NCBI GenBank assembly: GCA_028820215.1
Contig: JAPPKD010000122.1
Location: 1-64,000, forward strand
DNA from: Spirochaetaceae bacterium
GTDB lineage: Bacteria; Spirochaetota; Spirochaetia; SZUA-6; Bin103
Reading direction: 5' to 3'
Length of the DNA: 64,000 bases
How positions within the stretch are numbered: position 1 is the first letter of the stretch; every line of letters starts with the position of its first letter. A program made the translations under genes and the position numbers. Of this stretch, positions 26,730 to 35,371 are shown in pieces. The notes beneath the pieces are model-generated. The model saw nothing but the letters and a program-made list of their open reading frames with translations. It searched no databases and was not told the DNA's origin.

Positions 26730-26743
26730 CGGTCGATTCTACC

Positions 26744-28273
26744 TCAACAGGCCAGCCCGTACAGCCGGGCGTCGCCCCGCAGGCGCACCCGGATCAGCAG
26801 TCCCCGGCCTACCCGCGGCTGGCGCCGGGCGGTGCCGACGATCGCCGACAGGTCGCTCCGGCCGCTCCAGCGCACCACCTGATCCAGTCCGTCGCCACGG
26901 ATCGGGTCGCATTCGGCGAGCCTGAAGCCCGGCACCGCGTCCCCGCTCTGGCAATCCATCAGCTCGACGGCGATCGCGCCGCCGGCGGCATCGGCATTGA
27001 TCCGCAGCTCGGGACGGGCGAAAGCGATCAGTGAGGTGGTCAGCGTGCCCTCGGCTCCGCCGGCCGGAGCCAGAGCCAGCCAACGGTCGCGCCGCAGCTT
27101 CACCAGCCCGAACGCCGACCGCGTCACGCGCGTGCCGTCGGTGGTGGGCTCGCCCCATATGTGGCCGGCGTTCTTGCCGTAGTAGAAGACGAACACGTCG
27201 TCCCCGACGACCTGCGGATTGAAGGGGATGATGCAGCCGTCGTCCCAGGCGAGGGGCTGCCGCCGGCGTATGAATGGCTCCCGATCGACCCTCACCCATC
27301 GACGTGCGTCACGGGAATACACGAGCTGCGGAACCACCGACATGACGCCGCGGTCCTCCCGCACCGCGGCCGAGGCGCCGAGCAGTCCCACGAAGGCGCC
27401 GTCGGAGGCGGTGACCGTGGAGAGTTGGTCGAACTGCGTTCCCGGCGGGTCGTCCCGATCCGGGGCCAGGACGCATTCGGGGAACGTCCAGTCGTCGAAG
27501 TCGGCCGAGAAGCTGACGCCGATGACCCGGTGCTTGGGCATGATGCGTGGCCGCTGCCACAGTACCCAGCGCCGGGTCGCCGGATCCCAGCCGTGCAGGA
27601 TGGTGTTGTCCGTGATCAGGGCGCCGGAGCCGGCCCAGCCCGGCCGCTGGCGCCACGTCAGCCCGTCGCCCGAGTAGGCGACGTACACCCCGCATGCCAG
27701 GTGCCGGCCGTGGGTGCGGTACCACTCGTCTTCCCCCTCCGGGCCGGTCCAGGTCAGCTCGCCGGGACGCAGCGGATGGCGGTCCAGGCCGATCGCCTTG
27801 TAGCGCCGCGCGGGGTCGGGATCGCACACGTCCTTGGCGACGCTCCACAGGACGGCGGCCGACTCGCCGACGCCTTCCAGGCACAGCAGGTTGTTGGCGG
27901 ACGAGCCGGCGAACTCGGTGAGGCCCAGGTTTGGCCGGTCCCAGGACAGGCCGTCGCGGCTCTCGGCATACGCCCAGCGGCGCCTGGCCCCTACCGGCGC
28001 GTCGGGCGGCGCCGGGTCGTAGGCGGGATACCAGCACTTGAACCGTGACTCCTGTGCGTCCCAGAGGATGCAGTTGCGGCCGATGAGCCCGAGTCCCTCC
28101 CACGGAGCCTCCGGTTCCAGCACCGGACCGTCGGCCACGTGCTCGACGCTGCCCGTCACACGGTGCAGCCCGTCCATCCGGGCGACGTGCAAGTCGTCCA
28201 GGAACAGATAGATGCGCGGCGGATAGTCACCCGTGTCGTGAGGTGAGGGGACGGGCGGGGAGGATGCGCTCAT
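26744..28273 (-). CDS. Five-bladed beta-propeller glycosidase-like protein (GH32/43/130-like)
   Basis: This is a 509-residue protein with the layout of glycosidase-type five-bladed propellers: IYLFLDDLHVARMDGLHRV near the N-terminus, RRRWAYAESRDGLSWDRPNLG, VYVAYSGDGLTWRQRPG and RVIGVSFSADFDDW, followed by a beta-sandwich (PELRINADAAGGAIAVELMD) like the GH32/GH43 C-terminal domain. It is paralogous to the protein at 36732, which shares DDLHxxRMxGxxR and LRINADATGGSIRAELLD. I chose ATG 28273; an upstream frame to 28357 is Arg-rich and unlikely to be coding. It is divergent from the PL22-like gene at 28417. No signal peptide; catalytic residues not assigned. Confidence 0.75.
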   Translation of the reverse strand: MSASSPPVPSPHDTGDYPPRIYLFLDDLHVARMDGLHRVTGSVEHVADGPVLEPEAPWEGLGLIGRNCILWDAQESRFKCWYPAYDPAPPDAPVGARRRWAYAESRDGLSWDRPNLGLTEFAGSSANNLLCLEGVGESAAVLWSVAKDVCDPDPARRYKAIGLDRHPLRPGELTWTGPEGEDEWYRTHGRHLACGVYVAYSGDGLTWRQRPGWAGSGALITDNTILHGWDPATRRWVLWQRPRIMPKHRVIGVSFSADFDDWTFPECVLAPDRDDPPGTQFDQLSTVTASDGAFVGLLGASAAVREDRGVMSVVPQLVYSRDARRWVRVDREPFIRRRQPLAWDDGCIIPFNPQVVGDDVFVFYYGKNAGHIWGEPTTDGTRVTRSAFGLVKLRRDRWLALAPAGGAEGTLTTSLIAFARPELRINADAAGGAIAVELMDCQSGDAVPGFRLAECDPIRGDGLDQVVRWSGRSDLSAIVGTARRQPRVGRGLLIRVRLRGDARLYGLAC

Positions 28274-28391
28274 CGGCAGCGCACACACGGTACCATGCCG
28301 AGATCCGCGCCCCGGTCCGAGGTGTCTGCGTGGCCAACGCTGGGACCGGTCGTCCATGAGAATCCCGGTGCACGCCGCGGCGGCCTCCGGC

Positions 28392-28397
28392 TATGAT
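28392..28397 (+). promoter_or_regulatory. Candidate -10 hexamer upstream of first PL22-like gene
   Basis: TATGAT lies 19 nt before the ATG at 28417, with GGAGGAGGG (28402-28410) between. The same hexamer at the same distance precedes the paralogous gene at 34016, so the element is conserved with the duplication. Confidence 0.45.
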
Positions 28398-28416
28398 GAT
28401 CGGAGGAGGGCTGCAC

Positions 28417-29769
28417 ATGGCACAGGGTGACGTTCTTCCTTCGGAGAAGCGGGAGTACCGCGAACCGGCGACCGGCGTGAAGGTGGTGCAGCTCACCGAT
28501 GGGCCCTGCTACAACGTCCACCCGTACTACAACCAGGAGGGGTTCATCGGCGGCTCGGAGCGGTTCGTGTTTGCTTCCAATCGCTCCGGAAAGGGTCAGA
28601 TCTACGCGGTGGAGACCGGCTCCGGAAAGATCGTGCAGCTCACCGATTCCGAGGAACCGCCGGTGATGGCAGGCCTGGACCCGCACACCGGGACCGGCGG
28701 CTCAGCGGGCCTGACCTGCGATCCGGTGCGCGGACGCGTCTACTACGGACGCGACCGGCACTACTACTGCCTGGACATCGAGACCCTGCGCGAGGAGATC
28801 GTCGCCGAGTCGCCGCCGGGGTGCGAACCGCTGGGCGGCTCGGATCTGTCGAGCTGCGGACGCTATCTGGCGCTGATGACCCGGCCCGACGACGCATCGC
28901 CGTGGCCGTGGCACGACGACTCCCGCTATCGGCACGGCAGCGAGACGCTGGTGATCCTGTGCGACCTGGAGGAGCGGCGGCAGGCGATCGTCTACCACGG
29001 CCCCAGCGCCGAGAACCGCGCCGCGGCCGACAGCCACCTGTTCATCTGCCGGGGCGATCCCTCCTACCTGTTCTTCGGCAGCTACACCCGCACGCAGCCG
29101 ACCGGGCTGAAGACCATGTGGTTCATGCGGGTCGACCTGGAGCGCCTGGTGCCGCTGCAGGATCCGTTGCCGATCTTCCCGCAGCAGCCGCACGAGATGG
29201 TCAACCACTACTACCCGGCGCCGAACAACCACGTCGAGTCGCTATTGTTCACGCTGACCGAGCGCGACCGTGACAGCATACCGGTGAGCCCGGTGCGCCG
29301 CGCGGAGATGATCGACGTCGACCTGGTCAACCGGGTGGAGCGCCGCTGGGTCTTCCCGGGCCGCGAGCCCATCCACTTCAAGTGCAACTCCAAGCCCGAT
29401 CTGTGGGTGGGTGACGCGGCCGACCCGGGCTTGCACTGGTTCGAGGGCCGCGGCGATCTCGACCGGTACGTGGACGAGGGGGAGGGCGAGGCCGCCGAGG
29501 GTCCCGAATCGTCGGCGCGCCGCGACCCGGACTCGGCCGGACTGACCGGCTATCGGTGGCCGGAAGCGCATCGCTGGATCGGCATGTTCCGCAAGCGCGG
29601 GCCGTACATCGAGATCCGACCCCACGTGCGTCACGACACGGTCTGGCGGTGCACCCATCCGCACCCGGTGTTCTCACCGGATGACCGCTGGGTGGCCTAT
29701 GGGTCCGGCGACAGCCGGCAGGCGCAACTCTTCCTGGCGGAGGCTGTATGGCCGCGCTGGATGACGTGA
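28417..29769 (+). CDS. Oligogalacturonate-lyase-like (PL22/TolB-like) beta-propeller, copy 1
   Basis: The protein has 450 residues and no signal peptide. The opening EYREPATGVKVVQLTDGPC and FASNRSGKGQIYAVETGSGKIVQLTDSEEPP look like blades of the oligogalacturonate lyase/TolB-like family, and PVFSPDDRWVAYGSGDSRQAQLF is the last blade. Oligogalacturonate lyases cleave short uronate oligomers by beta-elimination in the cytoplasm. Metal-binding His candidates include HPYYNQ, MVNHYYPAPNNHVES and THPHPVFS. GGAGGAGGG supports ATG 28417. A near-duplicate lies at 34016, and the N-terminal coding DNA of the two is largely identical. The gene leads into ABC system B, so it may act on that importer's substrate. 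Confidence 0.75.
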   Translation: MAQGDVLPSEKREYREPATGVKVVQLTDGPCYNVHPYYNQEGFIGGSERFVFASNRSGKGQIYAVETGSGKIVQLTDSEEPPVMAGLDPHTGTGGSAGLTCDPVRGRVYYGRDRHYYCLDIETLREEIVAESPPGCEPLGGSDLSSCGRYLALMTRPDDASPWPWHDDSRYRHGSETLVILCDLEERRQAIVYHGPSAENRAAADSHLFICRGDPSYLFFGSYTRTQPTGLKTMWFMRVDLERLVPLQDPLPIFPQQPHEMVNHYYPAPNNHVESLLFTLTERDRDSIPVSPVRRAEMIDVDLVNRVERRWVFPGREPIHFKCNSKPDLWVGDAADPGLHWFEGRGDLDRYVDEGEGEAAEGPESSARRDPDSAGLTGYRWPEAHRWIGMFRKRGPYIEIRPHVRHDTVWRCTHPHPVFSPDDRWVAYGSGDSRQAQLFLAEAVWPRWMT

Positions 29770-29794
29770 GCGCTCCCGCCGGCTCGATAGGAGC

Positions 29795-29823
29795 TTGACA
29801 GGGCTGTGGAGTAGGGGCAGGCT
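29795..29823 (+). promoter_or_regulatory. Possible promoter for ABC system B
   Basis: A perfect TTGACA (29795-29800) is followed after 17 bp by the weak -10 CAGGCT (29818-29823). It lies in the 168-bp gap between the PL22-like gene and the first permease. The VapB-type promoter in this window has the same TTGACA-N17-CANGCT form. Confidence 0.3.
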
Positions 29824-29937
29824 CGGGAGAACGTATCCGATCCGGTCGCGCGTCGGTCGAGGAGGTGCTTACGCTGGCTTGCCCCGCACGTTTCCTTCGA
29901 GCCCCGTCCGCCACAGGGACGAACGACGTCGGTCCGC

Positions 29938-30918
29938 GTGCGCACCGATGACGCACGGCTCCACGCGCCGATGATCGTCGCCGATACGCGGCAGCGGATC
30001 GCCGGCCGTCGCGAATACGTCGTCAAGCACGTCCGCCGTCACTGGTTCATTTATATGCTGATGCTGCCGGGCATCGTATTCATGGTCGTGTTCCGCTACG
30101 TGCCCATGTACGGCATGCTGGTAGCGTTCAAGGACCTGAACATGCGGATCGGCATCCTGGCCAGTCCATGGGTCGGCCTGGACAACTTCGCCGTGCTGTT
30201 TCAGCAGGAATATTTCTACAAGGTCATCGCCAATACCGTTCTTATCAACGTCTACAATATCGCCGTCGGCTTTCCGTTCGTCATCCTGCTTGCGCTGATA
30301 CTGAACGAACTGCATGCGGGATGGTACAAGCGCGCCGTGCAGACGCTCGTGTACATCCCGCACTTCGTATCGTGGGTGGTGTTCGCGGCCATCGTCGCCA
30401 AGATGCTGGATCCGGAACCGACCGGCGCGTTCAACGCGTTCGTGGGGCTGTTCGGCGTCGCGCCCCAGCACTGGTTGGCCGTCTCCGAGTACTTTCGGTT
30501 CATCCTGGTGGTCTCCGGCATCATCAAGACGGCCGGCTTCGCCACCATCATCTACCTGGCCGCTCTGTCGAGCGTGAATCCCTCGCTCATGGAGAGCGCC
30601 ATCTGCGACGGAGCACACCGCGGACACCTCATGTGGTACATCTATCTTCCTCGCATCAGTCCGACGATCGCGGTACTGCTCATCCTCAACGTGGCCAACC
30701 TGTTCTCTTCGAACTTCGACCAGGTGTTCAATCTGTACAATCCGGCGGTCTGGGAGACCGGCGACGTCCTGTCCACCTACCTGTATCGGTCGGGCCTCCT
30801 GCAAGGGAAGTTCGAGATGGCAACGGCTCTGGGATTGGTGTTCAACGTGCTCGGCCTGATCGCGGTGATCGTCACCAACAGGCTCATTTCAAGGATGAAC
30901 GTCATGGGCATCTTCTGA
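29938..30918 (+). CDS. Sugar ABC transporter permease, LplB type (system B)
   Basis: This 326-residue inner-membrane permease is paralogous to the one at 9123. The first helix is HWFIYMLMLPGIVFMVVF, then RYVPMYGMLVAFKDLNMRIG, and the coupling loop region is MESAICDGAHRGHLMWYIYLPRISPTI. The end SRMNVMGIF matches system A's RRMNVMGIF. The GTG at 29938 is the longest start; ATG 29971 is the alternative, with no clear ribosome-binding site for either. Nine bases separate it from the second permease. Codon use is slightly less GC-rich than system A, so the duplication is not recent or one copy arrived separately. Confidence 0.92.
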   Translation: MRTDDARLHAPMIVADTRQRIAGRREYVVKHVRRHWFIYMLMLPGIVFMVVFRYVPMYGMLVAFKDLNMRIGILASPWVGLDNFAVLFQQEYFYKVIANTVLINVYNIAVGFPFVILLALILNELHAGWYKRAVQTLVYIPHFVSWVVFAAIVAKMLDPEPTGAFNAFVGLFGVAPQHWLAVSEYFRFILVVSGIIKTAGFATIIYLAALSSVNPSLMESAICDGAHRGHLMWYIYLPRISPTIAVLLILNVANLFSSNFDQVFNLYNPAVWETGDVLSTYLYRSGLLQGKFEMATALGLVFNVLGLIAVIVTNRLISRMNVMGIF

Positions 30919-30926
30919 GCTGAGAC

Positions 30927-31826
30927 ATGCTGAAGCGAGCGCTCGGTTTCAATCTGCTGGACGTGTCGTCCGTTCTCTTCGCCGGTTTCTTTGCGTTCAT
31001 ATGCTTCTATCCCATGTGGTACGTCTTCGTCGTGTCGATCACTCCGTACGAGGAGTACATCATGAAGGACTTCGTGTTCGCGCCGCCGCGCAGCCCGTCC
31101 TTCCTGTACTACTACTCGATCATCGTCGGCGGGAGGGACATCTTCCTTCAGACCATGTCGGTCTCGTTCCTGAAGACCTTCGTGGGCTCGACGGTGAGCG
31201 TGCTGGTCACGGCGATGTTCGCGTACGGCGTGTCGAAGCGATACGTGTTGGGGACCAGGACGCTGAACGTGCTGATGGTGTTCACCCTGTTCTTCTCAGG
31301 CGGACTGATCCCGACCTACATTCTGATGATCCAGTTGCGGCTCATCGACACGTTCTGGGTGATGGTGTTGCCGTGGATCGTCAATACCGGGCACTTCATC
31401 ATCATGCGCAACTATTTCTCGTACACCGTGCCGACGGAGCTGGAGGATGCGGCCCTGATCGACGGCTCGAGCGAGTTCAGGACCTTCTTCACCATCGTCT
31501 TCCCCATATCGAAAGCCATGTTCGCGGCGATTTTCCTGTTCGAAGCGGTGTGGCACTGGAACGACTACTACAGTTTTCTCATCTTCGTGAAGGACACTTC
31601 GCTGATGCCGTTCGTATACCTGTTGCGCCGCGTGCTGGAGTACTCGTACTACGTGATGTCGACGGCGAGCGGACAGCGATTCGTCGAGGATGAAGGTGTC
31701 TTTCTCCCGCCCAAGCAGTTGGTCATGACGACGATCGTGCTCGCGATGGTGCCGGTGATGATACTGTATCCGTTCCTGCAGCGGCACTTTGCGAAGGGCA
31801 TTCTCATCGGCGCGGTAAAGGAGTGA
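30927..31826 (+). CDS. Sugar ABC transporter permease, YtcP type (system B)
   Basis: The protein has 299 residues and six membrane helices. Landmarks are YPMWYVFVVSITPYEEYIM, LFFSGGLIPTYILMIQL, the coupling loop LEDAALIDGSSEFRTFFTIVFP with a standard E-D-A-A-x-I-D-G core, and the C-terminus FLQRHFAKGILIGAVKE identical in form to system A. It is followed after 74 bp by the binding-protein gene. No ATPase is encoded with it. Confidence 0.93.
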   Translation: MLKRALGFNLLDVSSVLFAGFFAFICFYPMWYVFVVSITPYEEYIMKDFVFAPPRSPSFLYYYSIIVGGRDIFLQTMSVSFLKTFVGSTVSVLVTAMFAYGVSKRYVLGTRTLNVLMVFTLFFSGGLIPTYILMIQLRLIDTFWVMVLPWIVNTGHFIIMRNYFSYTVPTELEDAALIDGSSEFRTFFTIVFPISKAMFAAIFLFEAVWHWNDYYSFLIFVKDTSLMPFVYLLRRVLEYSYYVMSTASGQRFVEDEGVFLPPKQLVMTTIVLAMVPVMILYPFLQRHFAKGILIGAVKE

Positions 31827-31900
31827 GGAGGGATAGGGCTATGCCTGTATTCTGAACTCCATGACGCATCGTGAGCGATAGGACATTACAGGAGGACTAC

Positions 31901-33628
31901 ATGTCTAGGAATATCATGGTTGTCGCGGCCGGTATCGTGCTCGTGGTGATCGGCGCGGCACCGGCGTTCGCGGCCGGCACGACGGAACAGGGCACGGCGA
32001 GTGCCGACGAGCAGCCGCTGGTCACCATCACGCGCAACTACCGCGGTTGGGATACAACGCGGATCGACTGGGACTATGTCGCGGAGAACGACGTCATACT
32101 CCAGCACATCGAGGAGACGTTCAACGTCAAGATCGAGATGCCGTTCACGGCCGGGGACTACCAGGTGGTCATCGCCGGGATGGCGTCCGGCGACATCGGT
32201 GACATCATCGATACCTGGGTCGGCCATCCGACGAATCCGGTCGCGCAGTGGCGGGATTGGATCAAGGACGGGCTGATCGTCGATCTGGGGGAGATCGTGG
32301 ACGCGAACCCGGGGCGCTACCCGGTGCTGGAGATCCTGTTTGCCGATCCGGTGTACCGACTCTACAACCTCAAGCAGAACGGCGACCTTGACGCCAACTA
32401 CCTGATCCATCCGGGCTGGGCGACCAGGAGGCCGAGGGGGTCGATCGCCTTCAACGGGTATCTGCTCGAGGAGCTCGGGTTGGACGTTCCGGAGACCTAT
32501 GACGAGCTGGTGCACGCGATGCGGCGTGCGAAGCAGGAACTGGGCGTGTCGGGATACGGCTGGCCGACGTACGGTGGCACGCAGTTTTCGTACATGGCCC
32601 GTCACTTTTTCCAGCCGCATGGAGCGGAGTTCGACGGCTTCTGGACGGACGCCGACGGCAACTGGTTCGACGCCGCCATCGCACCTGGCAACCAGGCGAT
32701 CTGGGAAGAGGTGCAGACGTTGGCCGAGGAGGGTCTGTTCCATCCGCGGTGGTTGACCGGAGAGCTGTGGGATTACATGGATGACCTGGTCGCGGGAAAG
32801 CACCTTGCCGGATCGTTCAAGGGCCCCAGTCCATCTCAGTACCTCTACTTCTGGGACCGGTTCAAGCAGGCGCATCCGGAAGCGATCATGGAGCAGCACA
32901 TGCCGCAGATGCTGCATCCGCTGCGCGGTCCCGGTGGCAATTCGACGACCCACGAGGTCCCGTTCTTCGTGCGCCGCGGCAACTTCATACCGGTCTACAG
33001 CGAGCATCCCGAACGGGCGCTCGACGTGCTGCACTACACGCTCACCGAAGAGTTCCAGTACATGCGGTGGTTCGGCGTCAAGGGTGTCCATTACACCATG
33101 GACGATCGCAGCGACTTCGACCTGGGCAAGCTGTTCGATACGATGAAGGGCTACTTCTACATGGGCAAGACGGTCGACGATGTCGATCCGATGCGGGTGA
33201 TGTACGAACCGTTCTACAACACCACCAACTACAACGCCGGCATCGTGCCGTATGAGACGTACAGCAGCTACTATGAGGCGCATCTCAATTACATCGACGT
33301 GCGCTGGGAGCGATCGCGGGACTACTATGCGGCACAGGGAAACGCGGTCGAGGTCTGGGAGAACTTCGTGAGCGAAGGCTGGGAAGCCCTGCCGCAGTGG
33401 ATGGACTTCATCTCGCTGTCCGACGAGGCGGCTCAGATCCAGAGTGCGCTCAGCGACGTCAAGACCAAGTGGTTTGTCGATTTCCTGCTCGGCAACAAGG
33501 ATGTAGCCACCGAATGGGATGCGTTCGTGCAGGAGTACAAGGAGCGGGGCGGCGATCAGCTCCTTGCCGAATGGGCGCACAAGGCCGATGAGGCACGCGC
33601 CCAGTGGGAGGCGGTCGTCGGCGGATAG
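31901..33628 (+). CDS. Sugar ABC transporter periplasmic binding protein (system B)
   Basis: The protein has 575 residues. The signal peptide IVLVVIGAAPAFA is followed by AGTTEQGTASADEQP, with no Cys lipobox, so it is soluble in the periplasm. It is paralogous to 14936: shared blocks are WIKDGL/WINDGL, DPVYRLYN, YGWPTYGGTQF, WLTGELW, MDDLVAGKHLAGSFKGP and LLGNKDVATEWDAFV. Substrates for this LplA/YtcQ-like group include uronate-containing oligosaccharides in some bacteria. GGAGG (31891-31895) supports ATG 31901. A GC-rich hairpin follows the stop. Together with 29938-31826 it forms a complete importer minus ATPase. Confidence 0.93.
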   Translation: MSRNIMVVAAGIVLVVIGAAPAFAAGTTEQGTASADEQPLVTITRNYRGWDTTRIDWDYVAENDVILQHIEETFNVKIEMPFTAGDYQVVIAGMASGDIGDIIDTWVGHPTNPVAQWRDWIKDGLIVDLGEIVDANPGRYPVLEILFADPVYRLYNLKQNGDLDANYLIHPGWATRRPRGSIAFNGYLLEELGLDVPETYDELVHAMRRAKQELGVSGYGWPTYGGTQFSYMARHFFQPHGAEFDGFWTDADGNWFDAAIAPGNQAIWEEVQTLAEEGLFHPRWLTGELWDYMDDLVAGKHLAGSFKGPSPSQYLYFWDRFKQAHPEAIMEQHMPQMLHPLRGPGGNSTTHEVPFFVRRGNFIPVYSEHPERALDVLHYTLTEEFQYMRWFGVKGVHYTMDDRSDFDLGKLFDTMKGYFYMGKTVDDVDPMRVMYEPFYNTTNYNAGIVPYETYSSYYEAHLNYIDVRWERSRDYYAAQGNAVEVWENFVSEGWEALPQWMDFISLSDEAAQIQSALSDVKTKWFVDFLLGNKDVATEWDAFVQEYKERGGDQLLAEWAHKADEARAQWEAVVGG

Positions 33629-33644
33629 TCGACGTTATCGGCGC

Positions 33645-33666
33645 GGAGGGGAGGCTTCTCCCCTCC
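33645..33666. terminator. GC-rich hairpin after system B binding protein
   Basis: GGAGGGGAG (33645-33653) and CTCCCCTCC (33658-33666) form a perfect 9-bp stem with a GCTT loop. It sits between convergent genes (stops at 33628 and 33684). There is no T run, so termination may be weak. Confidence 0.55.
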
Positions 33667-33683
33667 CGCCCTTACGCAAGCGC

Positions 33684-33896
33684 TCAGCTCGCTTTCTGCA
33701 GCTCGGTCATCCCCTCGACGTGCGCCCGTACGGAGTGGGTGGGCGCGGCAGAGGTCGTCGCCGGCACCAGGGCACAGGCGCCGCAGATGCGATCGGGGCC
33801 GTAGTTGGCCTCGACCCCGCGCGGGGTCGTCAGGGCGCGTCCGCAGTGCGGACACCGCGCCGGCCTTCGGGTGACGTTCGCTTGGTCAGTCAGCAT
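33684..33896 (-). CDS. Small zinc-ribbon protein
   Basis: This is a 70-residue protein with a four-Cys zinc ribbon: ARCPHCGRALTTP and RICGACALVPATT give C-x2-C ... C-x2-C. The rest is short and polar. The ATG at 33896 has an excellent GGAGGT nine bases upstream, and TATGCT further upstream (33917-33922 on the minus strand) is a good -10. These signals make it a real gene despite its size. No family function can be assigned; zinc ribbons of this size often bind nucleic acids or larger partners. Confidence 0.75.
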   Translation of the reverse strand: MLTDQANVTRRPARCPHCGRALTTPRGVEANYGPDRICGACALVPATTSAAPTHSVRAHVEGMTELQKAS

Positions 33897-33916
33897 CGTT
33901 CACTACCTCCACCGCT

Positions 33917-33922
33917 AGCATA
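33917..33922 (-). promoter_or_regulatory. Candidate -10 for the zinc-ribbon gene
   Basis: TATGCT on the minus strand, 20 nt before the ATG at 33896, with a strong ribosome-binding site (GGAGGT) between them. Confidence 0.4.
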
Positions 33923-33991
33923 CGCATACCGGCAGCCGACACCCAAATCCGACGGGCGAGTCGGTGCGCCGCGCCGGGGCCGCGGACACGG

Positions 33992-33997
33992 TATGAT
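33992..33997 (+). promoter_or_regulatory. Candidate -10 hexamer upstream of second PL22-like gene
   Basis: TATGAT is placed exactly as at 28392, ending 18-19 nt before the start codon. The conserved position across the duplicated genes supports function. Confidence 0.45.
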
Positions 33998-34015
33998 GAA
34001 CGAGGGGTTCTGCGG

Positions 34016-35371
34016 ATGGCACAGGGTGACGTTCTTCGATCGGAGAAACGGGAGTACCGCGAAGCGGCGACCGGCGTGAGGGTGGTGCAGCTCACCGACG
34101 CGCCGTGCCACAACGTGCATCCCTACTACAACCAGCAGGGGTTCGTCGGCGGTTCGGAACGGTACGTGTTCGCCTCCAACCGGTCGGGCAAGGGGCAGAT
34201 CTACGCGGTGGAGACTGGCTCCGGCAGGATCGTGCAGCTCACCGACTCGGAGGATCCCCCGGTGCTGGCCGGCATCGAGAATCGGCCGGGAGGGGGAGCG
34301 GGCTCGGGCGGCCTGACCTGCGACCCCGTGCGTGGGCGCATCTACTACAGCCGCGGGCAGCGCGTCTGCTGCCTGGACATCGAGACCCTGCGCGAGGAGG
34401 TGGTGGCCGAATCGCCGCCGGGGTGCGGCGCCCTGGGCGGCCCCGACCTGTCGAGCTGCGGGCGCTACCTGGTGCTGGGCTGCCGGCCGGAGGGCGCATC
34501 GACGTGGCCGTCGCGAAACGAGAACCGCTACCGGCACGGCAGCGAGATGCTGATGATACTGTGCGACCTGCAGGAGGGGCGGCAGGCGGTCGTCTACCAC
34601 GGCCCGAGTGCCGAGAATCGCGCCGCGCCCGACAGCCACCAGTTCATCTGCCGGGGCGATCCGTCCTACCTGTTCTTCGGCAGCTATACGCGCACGCAGC
34701 CGACCGGGCTGAAGACCATGTGGTTCATGCGGGTCGACCTGGAGCGGCTGGTGCCGTTGCAGGATCCGCTGCCGATCTTCGACCAGCAGCCGTTCGAGAT
34801 GGTCAACCACTACTACCCGGCGCCGGACAACCACGTCGAGTCGCAGCTGTTCACCTACACCCAGCACGACCGCGACGGCGTCCCGGTGAGCCCCGTGCGC
34901 CGCGCGGAGATGATCGACGTCGACCTGGTAGGCCGCGTGGATCGCCGCTGGGTCTTCCCCGGCCGCGAGCCCATCCACTTCAAATGCAACTCGAAGGCCG
35001 ACCTCTGGGTGGGCGACGCCGCCGACCCCGGCCCGCTGTGGTTCGAGGGCCGCGGCGACCTGGAGCGCTTCGTGGACGAAGGGGAAGGGGAGGCCGCCGA
35101 GGGCCCCCTCTCGTCGGCGCGCCGCGATCCCGAGGCGATCGGGCCGGAAGGCTACCGCTGGCCGCAGGCGCACCGCTGGATCGGCATCTTCCGCAAGCGC
35201 GGTCCGTTCATCGAGATGCGGCCGCTGGCGCGCCACGACACGGTGTGGCGCTGCATCCATCCGCACCCGGTGTTCTCCCCCGACGACCGCTGGACGGCTT
35301 GGGGCGCGGGCGGCGCCCGGCAGTCGCAGCTCTTCCTGGCCGAGGCGGTCTGGCCGAGATGGATGACGTGA
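34016..35371 (+). CDS. Oligogalacturonate-lyase-like (PL22/TolB-like) beta-propeller, copy 2
   Basis: This 451-residue paralogue of 28417 begins with the same MAQGDVL...SEKREYRE and shares most of its length. Identical stretches include TRTQPTGLKTMWFMRVDLER and WVFPGREPIHFKCNSK. Candidate metal or catalytic His residues are conserved (HPYYNQ, MVNHYYPAPDNHVES, HPHPVFS). GAGGGG precedes ATG 34016. Unlike copy 1 it leads directly into unknown gene 35359 (13-bp overlap), 36281 and the propeller at 36732. The second copy may serve a related but different substrate. Confidence 0.75.
   Translation: MAQGDVLRSEKREYREAATGVRVVQLTDAPCHNVHPYYNQQGFVGGSERYVFASNRSGKGQIYAVETGSGRIVQLTDSEDPPVLAGIENRPGGGAGSGGLTCDPVRGRIYYSRGQRVCCLDIETLREEVVAESPPGCGALGGPDLSSCGRYLVLGCRPEGASTWPSRNENRYRHGSEMLMILCDLQEGRQAVVYHGPSAENRAAPDSHQFICRGDPSYLFFGSYTRTQPTGLKTMWFMRVDLERLVPLQDPLPIFDQQPFEMVNHYYPAPDNHVESQLFTYTQHDRDGVPVSPVRRAEMIDVDLVGRVDRRWVFPGREPIHFKCNSKADLWVGDAADPGPLWFEGRGDLERFVDEGEGEAAEGPLSSARRDPEAIGPEGYRWPQAHRWIGIFRKRGPFIEMRPLARHDTVWRCIHPHPVFSPDDRWTAWGAGGARQSQLFLAEAVWPRWMT

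Noticed and set aside
34105..35358. Long in-frame extension upstream of gene 35359
   Set aside because: This region is the PL22-like gene in another frame; the extension is Arg/Gly/Pro-rich and meaningless, so only the part from 35359 was kept.
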